Assembly (NCBI RefSeq): GCF_004331255.1
Contig: NZ_SJOF01000003.1
Coordinates: forward strand, 289,982-353,981
DNA length: 64,000 bases
Reading direction: 5' to 3'
Source of the DNA: Acinetobacter sp. ANC 4173
GTDB lineage: Bacteria > Pseudomonadota > Gammaproteobacteria > Pseudomonadales > Moraxellaceae
A program made the position numbers and the translations under genes. This document shows, in pieces, positions 8,537 through 18,413 of the stretch (within the stretch, counting starts at the first letter, position 1; each line of letters begins with the position of its first letter). The notes beneath the pieces were generated by a model that did no database searches, was not told the origin of the DNA, and saw nothing but the letters and a program-made list of their open reading frames with translations.

Positions 8537-9097
8537 TTACCCAATTTCAATATTGATATTAAAATCATCAATCATTGAAAGTATTTCTTTATAAATTAAG
8601 TAATTCTCTATATCACGACATATAAAAAATACTTCTTCAATATTTTGGTATTTTGGCAATGAAGAAAGTACTGTACCTATTGCGATTTCAGCAGCCAATC
8701 TTCGAGGGAAATTATATACACCAGTACTGATATTAGGAAAAGAGACTGTCTTAATGCCCACTTCATTAGCTCTGATTAAAGCATTACTATAAGCATCGCA
8801 AAGTAATTGTGCCTCATTATTTTTACCATCTAACCACCTTGGTCCAACAGCATGAATCAAATATTCAGCTGGCAGATCTCCTGCCATTGTTATTTCAGCT
8901 TGACCTGTTGGGCAACCACCTTTTTCTTGATTAATTCTAATACATTCTGCTTTCATCAAAGGTCCAGCTTTTTTATGAATTATATAATCAAGTCCTCCTC
9001 CACCGAGCAGTGACTTATTAGCTGAATTAACGATAGCATCTACTGAAAAATTTGTTATATCATCATGAAGAAGATTAACTTTTTTATAATTTCCCAT
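8537..9097 (-). CDS. Macro domain protein (O-acetyl-ADP-ribose deacetylase type)
   Basis: A 186-residue stand-alone macro domain of the YmdB/MacroD type, which binds ADP-ribose and removes ADP-ribosyl or O-acetyl-ADP-ribose groups. The signature is intact: IVNSANKSL at residues 22-30, GGGG at 32-35, Asp37 at the catalytic Asp position, IHKKAG, and the ISTGVYNFP phosphate loop. The usual VDGAIH is changed to LDYIIH. The gene is distinctly AT-rich compared with its neighbours, suggesting transfer. It diverges from a frameshifted unknown gene 45 bp away. Such pairs recall ADP-ribosylation toxin/antitoxin loci (DarTG), but no transferase signature is visible in the partner. Confidence 0.9.
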   Translation of the reverse strand: MGNYKKVNLLHDDITNFSVDAIVNSANKSLLGGGGLDYIIHKKAGPLMKAECIRINQEKGGCPTGQAEITMAGDLPAEYLIHAVGPRWLDGKNNEAQLLCDAYSNALIRANEVGIKTVSFPNISTGVYNFPRRLAAEIAIGTVLSSLPKYQNIEEVFFICRDIENYLIYKEILSMIDDFNINIEIG

Positions 9098-9142
9098 CGA
9101 ATAAAACTCTTTAAAATATCATTAAGCACATTAGGAATTAAG

Positions 9143-9645
9143 ATGACCGAAAAAATATTTATTGAACAACATGTTGAAAAAACATGTGATTTAATAATTC
9201 AACATATTAAAAATATTATAACATTTCAAGCAAACATTAATAAACCTTTAGGAGGACATTCAAGATTTATGGAAAGATTACTCCACCCTGAAGATTTTCT
9301 GGTATTTAGGGGTACATCAAAAGAACTCTATGAAAATAAAAATTCGATCCGTAGAAAAGAACATATTGTTCCTATGTCATATTTGTTAGATCAATTATGG
9401 TATCTAATTCTAGAAAATAAATATTCTGATAAAGAATTATCATCTATTCTAAAAAAAATCTTGGAGTAGCTTACATAACTTATGAAGAGTCATTAAGGCT
9501 TGATACAAAGAAATCTGGATTAAAAATAAAAATGCCACATGGATGGCGTTTAGGTATTGATGACCCTTTAGACCGCCTTAAAGCCGTTGATATCATTCTC
9601 TTAGATGATCAAAAAAATGAAATCCAAACTTTGTTAAATCTATAA
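9143..9645 (+). pseudogene. Frameshifted unknown gene divergent from the macro-domain gene
   Basis: The ATG at 9143 (AGGA six bases upstream) opens a frame of 108 codons ending at TAG 9467-9469. One base forward, the adjacent frame continues without interruption to TAA at 9643-9645, with protein-like content (GVAYITYEE, PHGWRLGIDDPLDRLKAVD). The switch falls at a run of eight A residues (9451-9458); one extra A would join the two into a protein of about 167 residues. This may be a real inactivating deletion, a sequencing error, or transcriptional slippage on the A-run. The protein is AT-rich, soluble and unrecognised, with an HIVP motif near residue 73. Confidence 0.6.
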
Positions 9646-9790
9646 TTAAAATTCAATACAAACTATCCTAGTACAACTAATATCTTTAATAAGCTCGGAA
9701 TGACTATCAACTTAACGTAAAATCCGACTCGGCTTTTATCAAAACAGAAGCCCTATGACTTTTCAATAACTCAATTACATTATCAAAATC

Positions 9791-10606
9791 ATGAAAGCAT
9801 TCCTTCTCAGTATGACTTTGGGACTTGTTTCCCTATACACCTTCGCCGATGGCTATATCAATGAAAATATGATTGTTTTCACCTCAGACTCCGACGGCAG
9901 TGATGATCCATGGCAAGACCATCCCAAATGCACACCCAGTATTCAAGCAGGCGGTTCTTCAAAATCATGGCTGGTGCAATATTTCTACGCCAACCAAAGC
10001 CCCTTAACCTCTGGATTTATCACCACATACAAGCCTTCGAGCAAAGCCAGCGAATGCGAATATCTGGTACATTTTCCAGATCAGGTGCAAGGTTCAGGGA
10101 CATTCGAAAGTTATTATCCGAATGGCAAAATGCGCAGCCACATTGAATACGAAGATGGCAGTTATCATGGCAAACTCACCCTCTGGCATGCCAACGGTTT
10201 AAAAGAGCAAGAGTCAACGATGAACCACGGCATTCCTGATGGGGAATATCGCATTTGGCACCCGAATGGACAATTAGCCCTGTCCATGAAATACAAAGAT
10301 GAGCTACAAAATGGCATGAAACAACGTTGGTATGCCGACGGCAAGCCATGGACCTATGTGCGTTTTGAACATGGCGTAATGCGTGGTGAACTCAAGCAAT
10401 GGTTTCACAATGGCAAATTGGAACGCCGCGGAGAATACCGTAATGGTCTCAGACAAAACCGCTATGAAATTTGGTACGAAGATGGTACGCCCGAAGCTGT
10501 CTTAACTTACGATGCAGGAAGTATTATCCAAGCTCAGTGCTGGAACCAAGCTGGCAAACCTCGCGCTCGCAATAGTTGTCTTACCAGCTATCAAGATGAA
10601 GAATAA
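9791..10606 (+). CDS. Exported MORN-type repeat protein (YwqK-like)
   Basis: A 271-residue protein with an N-terminal signal peptide (LLSMTLGLVSLYTFA, cleaved near residue 19). About six MORN_2-type repeats of roughly 22 residues follow from residue 95 to 250. Each has the form G-x-W/Y-x-x-NG-x-L/K...Y-x-x-G (for example WHANGLKEQ, WHPNGQLAL, WFHNGKLER). Such repeats form beta-hairpin stacks; the family is often labelled YwqK antitoxin, but exported single copies like this one have no proven role. A stem-loop terminator follows. Base composition returns to the chromosomal norm here. Confidence 0.8.
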   Translation: MKAFLLSMTLGLVSLYTFADGYINENMIVFTSDSDGSDDPWQDHPKCTPSIQAGGSSKSWLVQYFYANQSPLTSGFITTYKPSSKASECEYLVHFPDQVQGSGTFESYYPNGKMRSHIEYEDGSYHGKLTLWHANGLKEQESTMNHGIPDGEYRIWHPNGQLALSMKYKDELQNGMKQRWYADGKPWTYVRFEHGVMRGELKQWFHNGKLERRGEYRNGLRQNRYEIWYEDGTPEAVLTYDAGSIIQAQCWNQAGKPRARNSCLTSYQDEE

Positions 10607-10626
10607 TTCTGAATAAATACTTATTG

Positions 10627-10662
10627 ATGCGGTGATAGGTCTAACCTTGCACCGCATTTTTC
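10627..10662 (+). terminator. Intrinsic terminator after the MORN-repeat gene
   Basis: ATGCGGTG (10627-10634) and CACCGCAT (10650-10657) pair, with an inner AGGT/ACCT, and are followed by a T-run. It overlaps the 3' end of the convergent GGDEF gene. Confidence 0.7.
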
Positions 10663-12344
10663 CCTTTCGCCTTCGCTTTAAATAAAGACTGATCGGCTTT
10701 ATGAAATAACTCTAACCAACTGGCACCACCGATGGCATAGCCCGCACTGACAGAGACATGTAAATCGGGGGCTAGCTCCACCTGAATATTTGCCCTGCCC
10801 ACATCACGCCGAATCTGATCGGCAATGTTCAGTGCTTCTATCTCGCTCATTTGCTCAAGCAAGACCAGAAATTCATCACCTCCGTAACGTACAATTAAAT
10901 CTGTAGTACGGACATTGGCTTTTAAAATATTGGCCACCATCTGAATGACTTTATCGCCAATCATATGTCCATATTGATCATTCACTTGCTTAAAATCATC
11001 AATATCAATCACAATCAAACACAATTTTTCGAGTTTTTTAGGCTGATTTTCTAAATGCCGAATATAACTCTCTAAAGCCAAACGATTCGCTACGCCAGTT
11101 AAAGCATCAGAATTGGCAATATTTTTTAATTGAAACTCCAAAGCATCTCGCTGCTGCAACATACTTTCTAATTTACGTATCGCCATAAACAATGAATCTA
11201 CACCTGAACCATGCTGTAATGCTTCTGTTGTCTCAATTTTTGAGCCTTGAGATAAATTCAAAATTGTTTCTCGTGCCTGAATTAACGGTTCAAAAACCTT
11301 ACGACGTGCATAGATCATGGTAAATAAAGCAGCAAACAAAGAAATAGTGGTCACAAAAAGGGTGAGATAAAATTGGCGTTTCGCCTGTAATTTCTCTCGT
11401 TCTGCCACTTGCAAACTATAATCTAAAATATAAGTTTGCAAATTCACAACGGAACTGAATTTGTCGACGATTTTTTGGGTTAACTCGGTACCCGATAATT
11501 CATAAGGTCGCCCTGAAATGCTGTCTTGTATCAAATGTTGTACCGTACTTATGCCCTGCTCAAGAAAATCTGTTCTTACTTTTTCATGTAATTGCATAAA
11601 TTCAGCAGTTTTATCTTGTTCAGGCAAAATGGTATTCACCAAATCCCATAAATAATATGCTTGATGTTGAGTTTGTAAGGAATGTGCCAAATTGCTATCA
11701 GGCATTTTCTGTTTAAAGGTCACAGGGGCAATCACATTCGAAGCCACTCGCCCTGCTTGATCACGTAAATCAGCTAAAATTAAAATCAAGGTATAATAAT
11801 TTGAGGTATGCTCATCTAGGCTTTGCGAGTGAATTACCATATTTTTCAATACATTATGACTTGCATCCCATGCCGCAAACATCTGTAATATGGCAGCATC
11901 CAATTGTTCCATATTGCGTTCTGAACGGGGTAAAGTGGTATAAGCATCTACAGCATCGCGCCCTTGTTGTAGCTGCGGTTGTAATTGCGTCACAATTTCA
12001 GCCGCTTCAGTATTAAACCCTGCCTCATTCAAGCGTAAAATGGTGCTTTGAATATGCTGATCAACACCTCGTCGATATTCGGCTAATTCTTGTTGGTTGT
12101 GTGCATATTCTTCAACTGTACTCGACATGACTTTATTGCTGGGTGCACGTTCACGTGAAATTTTATTGGATAATTCGGCAACTGCTCGCAGACTCTGAAT
12201 TTCTGTTAAAGACAGCTGCGCCTGTTGGTAATTTTGGTGGCTTTTTAAAATAAGGGGGACGGAAATAAACAGTAACGACAGGACAATGACCAACATTGCA
12301 CCCAATAATCGTTTACTTATATTTTCTGCCCGTAATGTTGCCAT
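10641..12344 (-). CDS. Membrane-anchored GGDEF diguanylate cyclase
   Basis: A 567-residue protein. Transmembrane segments at about residues 12-33 and 327-348 enclose a roughly 290-residue helical periplasmic sensor region. A short linker then leads to a C-terminal GGDEF domain (about 400-565). The active-site motif YGGDEF is intact, so cyclic-di-GMP synthesis from two GTP is expected. An RTTD inhibitory I-site lies five residues before it, allowing product feedback. There is no EAL domain. The periplasmic part may be a four-helix-bundle sensor, but the ligand is unknown. It is a single gene with its own upstream region. Confidence 0.93.
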   Translation of the reverse strand: MATLRAENISKRLLGAMLVIVLSLLFISVPLILKSHQNYQQAQLSLTEIQSLRAVAELSNKISRERAPSNKVMSSTVEEYAHNQQELAEYRRGVDQHIQSTILRLNEAGFNTEAAEIVTQLQPQLQQGRDAVDAYTTLPRSERNMEQLDAAILQMFAAWDASHNVLKNMVIHSQSLDEHTSNYYTLILILADLRDQAGRVASNVIAPVTFKQKMPDSNLAHSLQTQHQAYYLWDLVNTILPEQDKTAEFMQLHEKVRTDFLEQGISTVQHLIQDSISGRPYELSGTELTQKIVDKFSSVVNLQTYILDYSLQVAEREKLQAKRQFYLTLFVTTISLFAALFTMIYARRKVFEPLIQARETILNLSQGSKIETTEALQHGSGVDSLFMAIRKLESMLQQRDALEFQLKNIANSDALTGVANRLALESYIRHLENQPKKLEKLCLIVIDIDDFKQVNDQYGHMIGDKVIQMVANILKANVRTTDLIVRYGGDEFLVLLEQMSEIEALNIADQIRRDVGRANIQVELAPDLHVSVSAGYAIGGASWLELFHKADQSLFKAKAKGKNAVQG

Positions 12345-12545
12345 GAATATTATTAAATTTCGCTACGTTGCTTCTTTATAGTTAAACCATAACATTGATA
12401 AAAGATGCAACGCTGAAAAACGATATTTTAATTTGTTATTTTTGCTTTGCTTTAAGACATTTAAATTTAGCATAACGGATTGAATACCCAAAGGCAGCTT
12501 TAAACTGCGTTCATCTCGCTGCCCTGAATCCTATATTTTGTACCC

Positions 12546-13460
<915 letters not shown>

Positions 13461-13554
13461 TTACTTTTGATCCATAATGGTGCATAATGCACAACATTAG
13501 GGCATTTTTAATTTCATCCTCAGCAGATATTTTTAAATTTCCCTGTTTTTTGGC

Positions 13555-13594
13555 AAAAAATCCCAGTTTATTTATTTAAACTGGGATTTTTTTT
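13555..13594. terminator. Strong bidirectional hairpin with T-runs
   Basis: TCCCAGTTTA (13561-13570) pairs with TAAACTGGGA (13577-13586), flanked by an A-run and a T-run, giving a terminator on either strand. No gene end is adjacent: the OXA gene starts to the left and faces away. It may shield the OXA promoter or end an unannotated transcript. Confidence 0.7.
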
Positions 13595-13838
13595 ATTATG
13601 TAATTAAATCTCAATATTAATCCCAACTTAATTTACAGTATAAAAGCATCATATTGGTGCAATAAATCAGTTTTGATGCTTCCCTCATCTAGCTATTTAA
13701 GACAGATCCACCATAGCTAAAATGTATTGAGACCAGTGCATTGACGCCCTATAACCCAATCGATTGCAAACATGCACCACCTTAGCTTCTTTAGTTCTAT
13801 GTTGTTATTTTTGAATTACAATTCATGTTTTTAAAAGC

Positions 13839-13870
13839 AAAAAAAAGCCCAACCTTGGGGAAAGTTGGGC
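13839..13870 (-). terminator. Minus-strand intrinsic terminator without an annotated gene
   Basis: GCCCAAC (13847-13853) and GTTGGGC (13864-13870) form a GC-rich stem next to eight A residues on the plus strand, i.e. a U-run for leftward transcription. No leftward coding frame lies between 13870 and the porin start. Confidence 0.6.
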
Positions 13871-14452
13871 GATAAACTAAAAACTTTTTGTGGAGAATCA
13901 GGTAGATATCACACTATTTGCATGAAACATGATCTGATTACTCAATTATTATGTCTCTCTTTTCCTCAGATGTAAAGCCGATTAAATTGCTTTGTTTTAT
14001 ATAAAAACACATTTAATACAAATAATGAGAAATAGATCACATTAATGACAAAAAATAGCTTATTAAAAATACAATTGTTACATTTTTCGCAATATTTAAT
14101 TAAATTTTGAACAATTATTCAGAATGAATCACAAATCATTGCTGCAATTTAATGAAATTTATCATTGTTTTTGACAATTATTTTTAAATAATTAATTCTT
14201 TTTTACAATTAAAAAGCCATCGTGTTTTGCCGCATTCTTGTGCCAAAAAATGAGAAAAGAATGAACTTATTCAATTGTAATCTCTGTCTTTTTTAAAAGG
14301 TTGACACAAATTTTTCCATTTGTCTACTTTTTGCACACCACTTATTCCAAGTAAATGCACGCTGCAATCTGTAACACGCGCTTAATTGACTAAATAAATT
14401 GTTACAATACAATGCCACTTGTTTAATCCATTCTAACAAACTGGTAACACTC

Positions 14453-15337
14453 ATGAAAAAACTCGGTTTAGCCACTGCTTTATTATTAGCCATGACCGGT
14501 GCTCAAGCATACCAATTCGAAGTACAAGGTCAGTCTGAGTATATTGATGCATCTGCAGCAAACGACAAAGACTTTACTGGCGGTGTGCAAGGTACTTACT
14601 ACTTTAAAGATGTAGACTCTTCTAAAGGTCCTTTAGCTGAAGCAGCTTTCTTAAACCAAGCTTCAAACGTTTCTTTGGCGTATAACTATGCTGAATTAGG
14701 TTCGAACGGCTTTGATGTTACTGCACATAACTATGGCGCTAAAGCTGAAGTTTATGTACCAACTAAATTTGTACCTGCATATGCAAGTGCGTCTTACAGC
14801 CACACAATTTTAGATGCGAAAAATAACCAAACTGCTGCTCTTGAAGACAACGGTGACCGTTATGCATTAGAACTTGGTGCTTTAGCGGCGCCGAATTTCT
14901 TGGTTGCTGTAGGTTATACCAACGTTGCTGACCAATTTGCTTTAGATGCATTCAATGTAATGGGCAAAGGTGTAGTAAATGCTGTAGGTGAAACTGCAAC
15001 GATTGGTGAAGACCAAGATGCAATCACTGCACGTACTAAATACGTAGGTAACATTGACGGTACAAACATGTCAATCGGTTTTGAATCAGGCCTTGTTTAC
15101 GGTGATTCAACTGCATACCAATTGAAAACTGACCTTTATTTAAATCCTAAATTAAGTGTTGGCGCTTCTTATGCTGAATCTAGCTACGAAGGTACACCTG
15201 ACTCGGCTTGGGGTGCAAACGTAAACTACTTCATCACTCCAGCAGTTGCTGTAGGTGCAAGCTATGTCAATGCGAATGCAAAAGATGTTGATCTTGACAC
15301 GCAAACTGTTGGCTTAAATGCTAAATTCCGTTTCTAA
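14453..15337 (+). CDS. Omp33-36 family outer membrane porin
   Basis: A 294-residue precursor closely matching the Acinetobacter Omp33-36 (Omp34) porin. The signal peptide MKKLGLATALLLAMTGAQA is followed by YQFEVQGQSEY. The family landmarks GPLAEAAFLNQASNVS, NFLVAVGYT, ARTKYVGNIDGTNM, and the terminal Phe of the outer-membrane beta-signal (LNAKFRF) are present. Omp33-36 forms a water/solute channel; in A. baumannii it is linked to fitness, host-cell effects and carbapenem uptake. The ATG at 14453 begins the signal peptide; the upstream frame extension is not coding. A strong terminator follows. Related copies are at 38.0 kb (broken) and 39.2 kb. Confidence 0.92.
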   Translation: MKKLGLATALLLAMTGAQAYQFEVQGQSEYIDASAANDKDFTGGVQGTYYFKDVDSSKGPLAEAAFLNQASNVSLAYNYAELGSNGFDVTAHNYGAKAEVYVPTKFVPAYASASYSHTILDAKNNQTAALEDNGDRYALELGALAAPNFLVAVGYTNVADQFALDAFNVMGKGVVNAVGETATIGEDQDAITARTKYVGNIDGTNMSIGFESGLVYGDSTAYQLKTDLYLNPKLSVGASYAESSYEGTPDSAWGANVNYFITPAVAVGASYVNANAKDVDLDTQTVGLNAKFRF

Positions 15338-15354
15338 TTGATTAGATACTGAAT

Positions 15355-15384
15355 CAAAAAAGGACGCTAGATGCGTCCTTTTTT
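15355..15384. terminator. Intrinsic terminator after the Omp33-36 gene
   Basis: AAAAAAGGACGC (15356-15367), loop TAGAT, GCGTCCTTTTTT (15373-15384). It is a near-perfect hairpin usable on both strands, located between the convergent porin and BCCT genes. Confidence 0.85.
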
Positions 15385-15388
15385 ATGC

Positions 15389-17362
15389 TTATACGTTCGG
15401 GCTACGTACCAAACTCAAGAAGTGTAAATGACGTTCATACTGATCGATAATATCTTGCAGTAAATCTTCCAAGGTCCAGTCCATCACATCATAATTTTGT
15501 CCACCTTCACGCAAGAAAACTTCGGCTTGATAAAACCGCTGGTCTTGCTCTCGTGCATCTGCCATAAAACTCGGCGGCTGAGTTTCACGCGAAACGACCT
15601 GATAAATAAAATTGATCTCATTGTGATGATCGACGCGCAATTGCAATCCCTGTTCAATCGGTCGAATGGCCACTTCAAGCTGACGGCGCTGAAATTCCTT
15701 TTGTACTTGCAGAAAAGCGTATTGCACATTTTGTTGAATAAATTGTTCCACTTCTTGTTGGGTATGCGGATAATGCATGATCAACCCCAAACGCTGCTGC
15801 CAACTGCGTGGATTTTGAATGGCTCGTGGGGTAATCCGTGCTTCTTGCAGCGCTTGCATTTTAGTCAAATCCAAATGGAGTGCTTGGATTAAACCCCAAC
15901 ACATCAACAACATAATTAAGGTAAACGGTAAAGCACTCATAATGGTAGCGGACTGTAATGCTGCCAAGCCGCCTGCCACCAAGAGAATAATCGAGAGCAA
16001 TGCAATTAAAACCGTCCAAAATAATCGCTGCCATAAAGGTGAGTTTTCACTTTCTGCAGTTAAGTAATCAATCACGAGTGAGCCTGAATCGGCAGAAGTG
16101 ACAAAGAACAGTACCACCAATACCGTCGCAATCAGACTCGAAATTTGTGCAAATGGAAGATGCGTCAGAAACTCAAATAGTGCCACGGATGAATCGTGCT
16201 GCACCGCTGCAATCAAGGAGCTTTGCCCCTCGTGAAGAATACTGAACAGCGCCGCATTGCCCATAAAGCCCATCCAGATTAAAGTAAAACCTGTCGGAAT
16301 AAACAACACACCAACAATGAACTCTCGAATACTACGTCCACGGGAGACTCGAGCAATAAACATCCCGACAAATGGTGACCATGAAATCCACCACGCCCAA
16401 TACATAATGGTCCAACCACCTATCCAGCCATTGGGTTGATAGGCATACAAGTTGAAAGTCATCGTGAACAAATTGGAGATATATTGCCCTGCATTTTGAA
16501 TGCTGGTTTGTAGGATATAAATTGAGGAACTCGCGAAAAAAACGAATAAAAGTAAAACCAGAGCAAGAATCAGATTCAACTCAGACAGGCGTTTAATCCC
16601 TTTATCCAGCCCAAAACCGACCGATAATGCCGCTAAAAAGCTGACAAAAATAATCAGACCCACTTGAATAGCCACACTTTGCTGAATACCGAATAAATAA
16701 TTCAAGCCAGAATTAATTTGCGTGACCCCAAAACCGAGTGTGGTGGCTACCCCGAAAATGGTGCCCAAAGTGGCAAAAGTATCAACCGCGTCTCCTACAG
16801 GACCATATATCTTTTTGCCAACCAATGGATACAATGCTGAACGGACTTTTAGCGGTAAATTATGTCGAAAGGAAAAGTAAGCCAGTGATAATCCCACCAG
16901 TGCATAAATAGCCCATGCATGTAAGCCCCAATGGAAAAAAGTAATCCGCATTGCTTGCTGTGCCGAGGCTAAGGTTTCCCCTTCTCCCGTCGGTGGATTG
17001 ACATAATGCATGACGGGTTCAGCCACGCCAAAAAACATCAGTCCAATGCCCATACCGGCAGTAAATAGCATCGCAAACCAAGAGCTTTTACTGTATTCGG
17101 GGCTACTATGATCGGGTCCCAGTTTAATTTTACCCATGTCCGACATAGCGATAAAAATAAGTAAAATAAGAAAGAACGCAACTGCTAAGACATAAAACCA
17201 GCTAAAAGAATCAATAATCCATTGATTTAAATGCTTGGTTAAGCGTTCAAAACCGCTTGGATCGAATAAAATTAAAGCCAAAAAGAGCACGATAATCGCA
17301 ACAGTACTTAAAAATACATTCCGTTTGACATTGGCAAATGGAGACGTCTTGATGGAAGGCAT
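15389..17362 (-). CDS. betT: BCCT family transporter, choline (BetT) type
   Basis: A 657-residue transporter of the betaine/choline/carnitine family, with about 12 membrane segments. It has the family GMGIGLMFFGVAEPV and WAWWISWSPFVGMF motifs and a conserved SADSGS in a late segment. A cytoplasmic tail of about 150 residues after the last helix (ending DQYERHLHFLSL) is typical of BetT, where it tunes osmotic activation. It likely imports choline for glycine betaine synthesis under osmotic stress by proton symport. No bet operon genes are adjacent, so the substrate is inferred from length and tail only. Confidence 0.82.
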   Translation of the reverse strand: MPSIKTSPFANVKRNVFLSTVAIIVLFLALILFDPSGFERLTKHLNQWIIDSFSWFYVLAVAFFLILLIFIAMSDMGKIKLGPDHSSPEYSKSSWFAMLFTAGMGIGLMFFGVAEPVMHYVNPPTGEGETLASAQQAMRITFFHWGLHAWAIYALVGLSLAYFSFRHNLPLKVRSALYPLVGKKIYGPVGDAVDTFATLGTIFGVATTLGFGVTQINSGLNYLFGIQQSVAIQVGLIIFVSFLAALSVGFGLDKGIKRLSELNLILALVLLLFVFFASSSIYILQTSIQNAGQYISNLFTMTFNLYAYQPNGWIGGWTIMYWAWWISWSPFVGMFIARVSRGRSIREFIVGVLFIPTGFTLIWMGFMGNAALFSILHEGQSSLIAAVQHDSSVALFEFLTHLPFAQISSLIATVLVVLFFVTSADSGSLVIDYLTAESENSPLWQRLFWTVLIALLSIILLVAGGLAALQSATIMSALPFTLIMLLMCWGLIQALHLDLTKMQALQEARITPRAIQNPRSWQQRLGLIMHYPHTQQEVEQFIQQNVQYAFLQVQKEFQRRQLEVAIRPIEQGLQLRVDHHNEINFIYQVVSRETQPPSFMADAREQDQRFYQAEVFLREGGQNYDVMDWTLEDLLQDIIDQYERHLHFLSLVRSPNV

Positions 17363-17530
17363 AATTTCCCCCAGAAGATTTTTATAGATGTAAAAAAGAT
17401 GAAACCAATCAGGTTAATTTCGCGGATCTTATTAAGAAGTGAATATGTTAAATTTTAACAATTCTTGATAATGATAATAAATTCTGTCTGTTGAGGCAGT
17501 TCAATTCCTGTAACGATTTACCGCGTTGCA

Positions 17531-18214
17531 TTAGTCATTATTTTGCCGAGGATCATGCCGAATATATTGTAGCGCAATGAGTCTGGACACAATTAAGGCC
17601 AGATACATGACGCCGCAAAACATTTGTAACATTGCCAAAATACGCGCGGCTGGCGTCATGGGCATAATATCGGATAGCCCTGTCGCCGACTGTAAACTAA
17701 AGCTTAAAAATAACAGGTTCAACCAAGATTGCAGACCCGCAGTTGGACTTTGGAAACTATTGGGCGTCAGGAGTTGGCAAATATTGTATAAGAATGCAAA
17801 CCCCCAAGCGATCAGGGTAAACACAGCACCTGCTGCAAACATTTCATCTTTGGTTAAATAACGGTCTGCAAACATATAACGGACCAAACCATAGGCTGCC
17901 AAAAAATAAGCCAAACTTTCAAAACTGTGTGCAATCACCTGTATCGTGATGGTGTCAAAGCCCAATAAAATCAGAAAGGAAAAAATAAAAGCCCCTCCAA
18001 CAAAGCTTAAGCCCAGAAAAGTATAAACCGGCGTTTGTCGAATCACTTTGGCAATAATCAGTAAAGCCAATACCCCTAGACACCACATAAATGCCCGATA
18101 TGACAACCCACGGTGTCCCATTATCGACAGCCACAACATACAGAATTGAACCAACAACAACCATGCCGATGGCAATAAACGAAATCCTTTCCAGAAGTCG
18201 ATCATCACTTGCAT
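17531..18214 (-). CDS. Ion channel family protein with non-canonical selectivity filter
   Basis: A 227-residue membrane protein with about six hydrophobic segments. The last part has the two-helix plus pore-loop layout of K+ channels (Ion_trans_2): a pore helix LLFLSFSLQSATGLSDIMPMT, then a final inner helix ending VSRLIALQY. The filter reads ATGLSDI, where K+ channels have TVGYGDI. The GYG carbonyl ladder is therefore replaced by GLS, so K+ selectivity is doubtful. It has no cytoplasmic RCK or nucleotide-binding domain. The gene is single; its role and ion are unknown. Confidence 0.75.
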   Translation of the reverse strand: MQVMIDFWKGFRLLPSAWLLLVQFCMLWLSIMGHRGLSYRAFMWCLGVLALLIIAKVIRQTPVYTFLGLSFVGGAFIFSFLILLGFDTITIQVIAHSFESLAYFLAAYGLVRYMFADRYLTKDEMFAAGAVFTLIAWGFAFLYNICQLLTPNSFQSPTAGLQSWLNLLFLSFSLQSATGLSDIMPMTPAARILAMLQMFCGVMYLALIVSRLIALQYIRHDPRQNND

Positions 18215-18368
18215 ATCTGCCTGCCTTATTCAATTGATGGAAACACTTCAAACATTTGTTTGTACTTATTTTTGAGGAATATTTTCTTTTCTTATTCTGT
18301 TGTAGCGTATTTAGTGGGCTGGGTCTAGCAGGTATTCGGTATTCATTATTTGGCAACTTTGAGCAAGC

Positions 18369-18400
18369 AATAAAAAAGCCCCTAACGGAGCTTTTTTATT
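18369..18400 (-). terminator. Intrinsic terminator after actP
   Basis: AATAAAAAAGC and GCTTTTTTATT form the stem around a short CCCCTAACGGA loop, 14 bases beyond the actP stop. Confidence 0.8.
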
Positions 18401-18413
18401 GTTTGATTCAGAA

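Noticed and set aside
9065..9142. N-terminal extension of the frameshifted gene from ATG 9065
   Set aside because: It would overlap the start of the divergent macro-domain gene, and ATG 9143 has a better ribosome site.
8537..9645. Calling the macro-domain pair a DarTG toxin-antitoxin system
   Set aside because: The partner shows no DarT-like transferase motif, and the macro protein is of the short stand-alone YmdB/MacroD type rather than DarG with its extra C-terminal domain.
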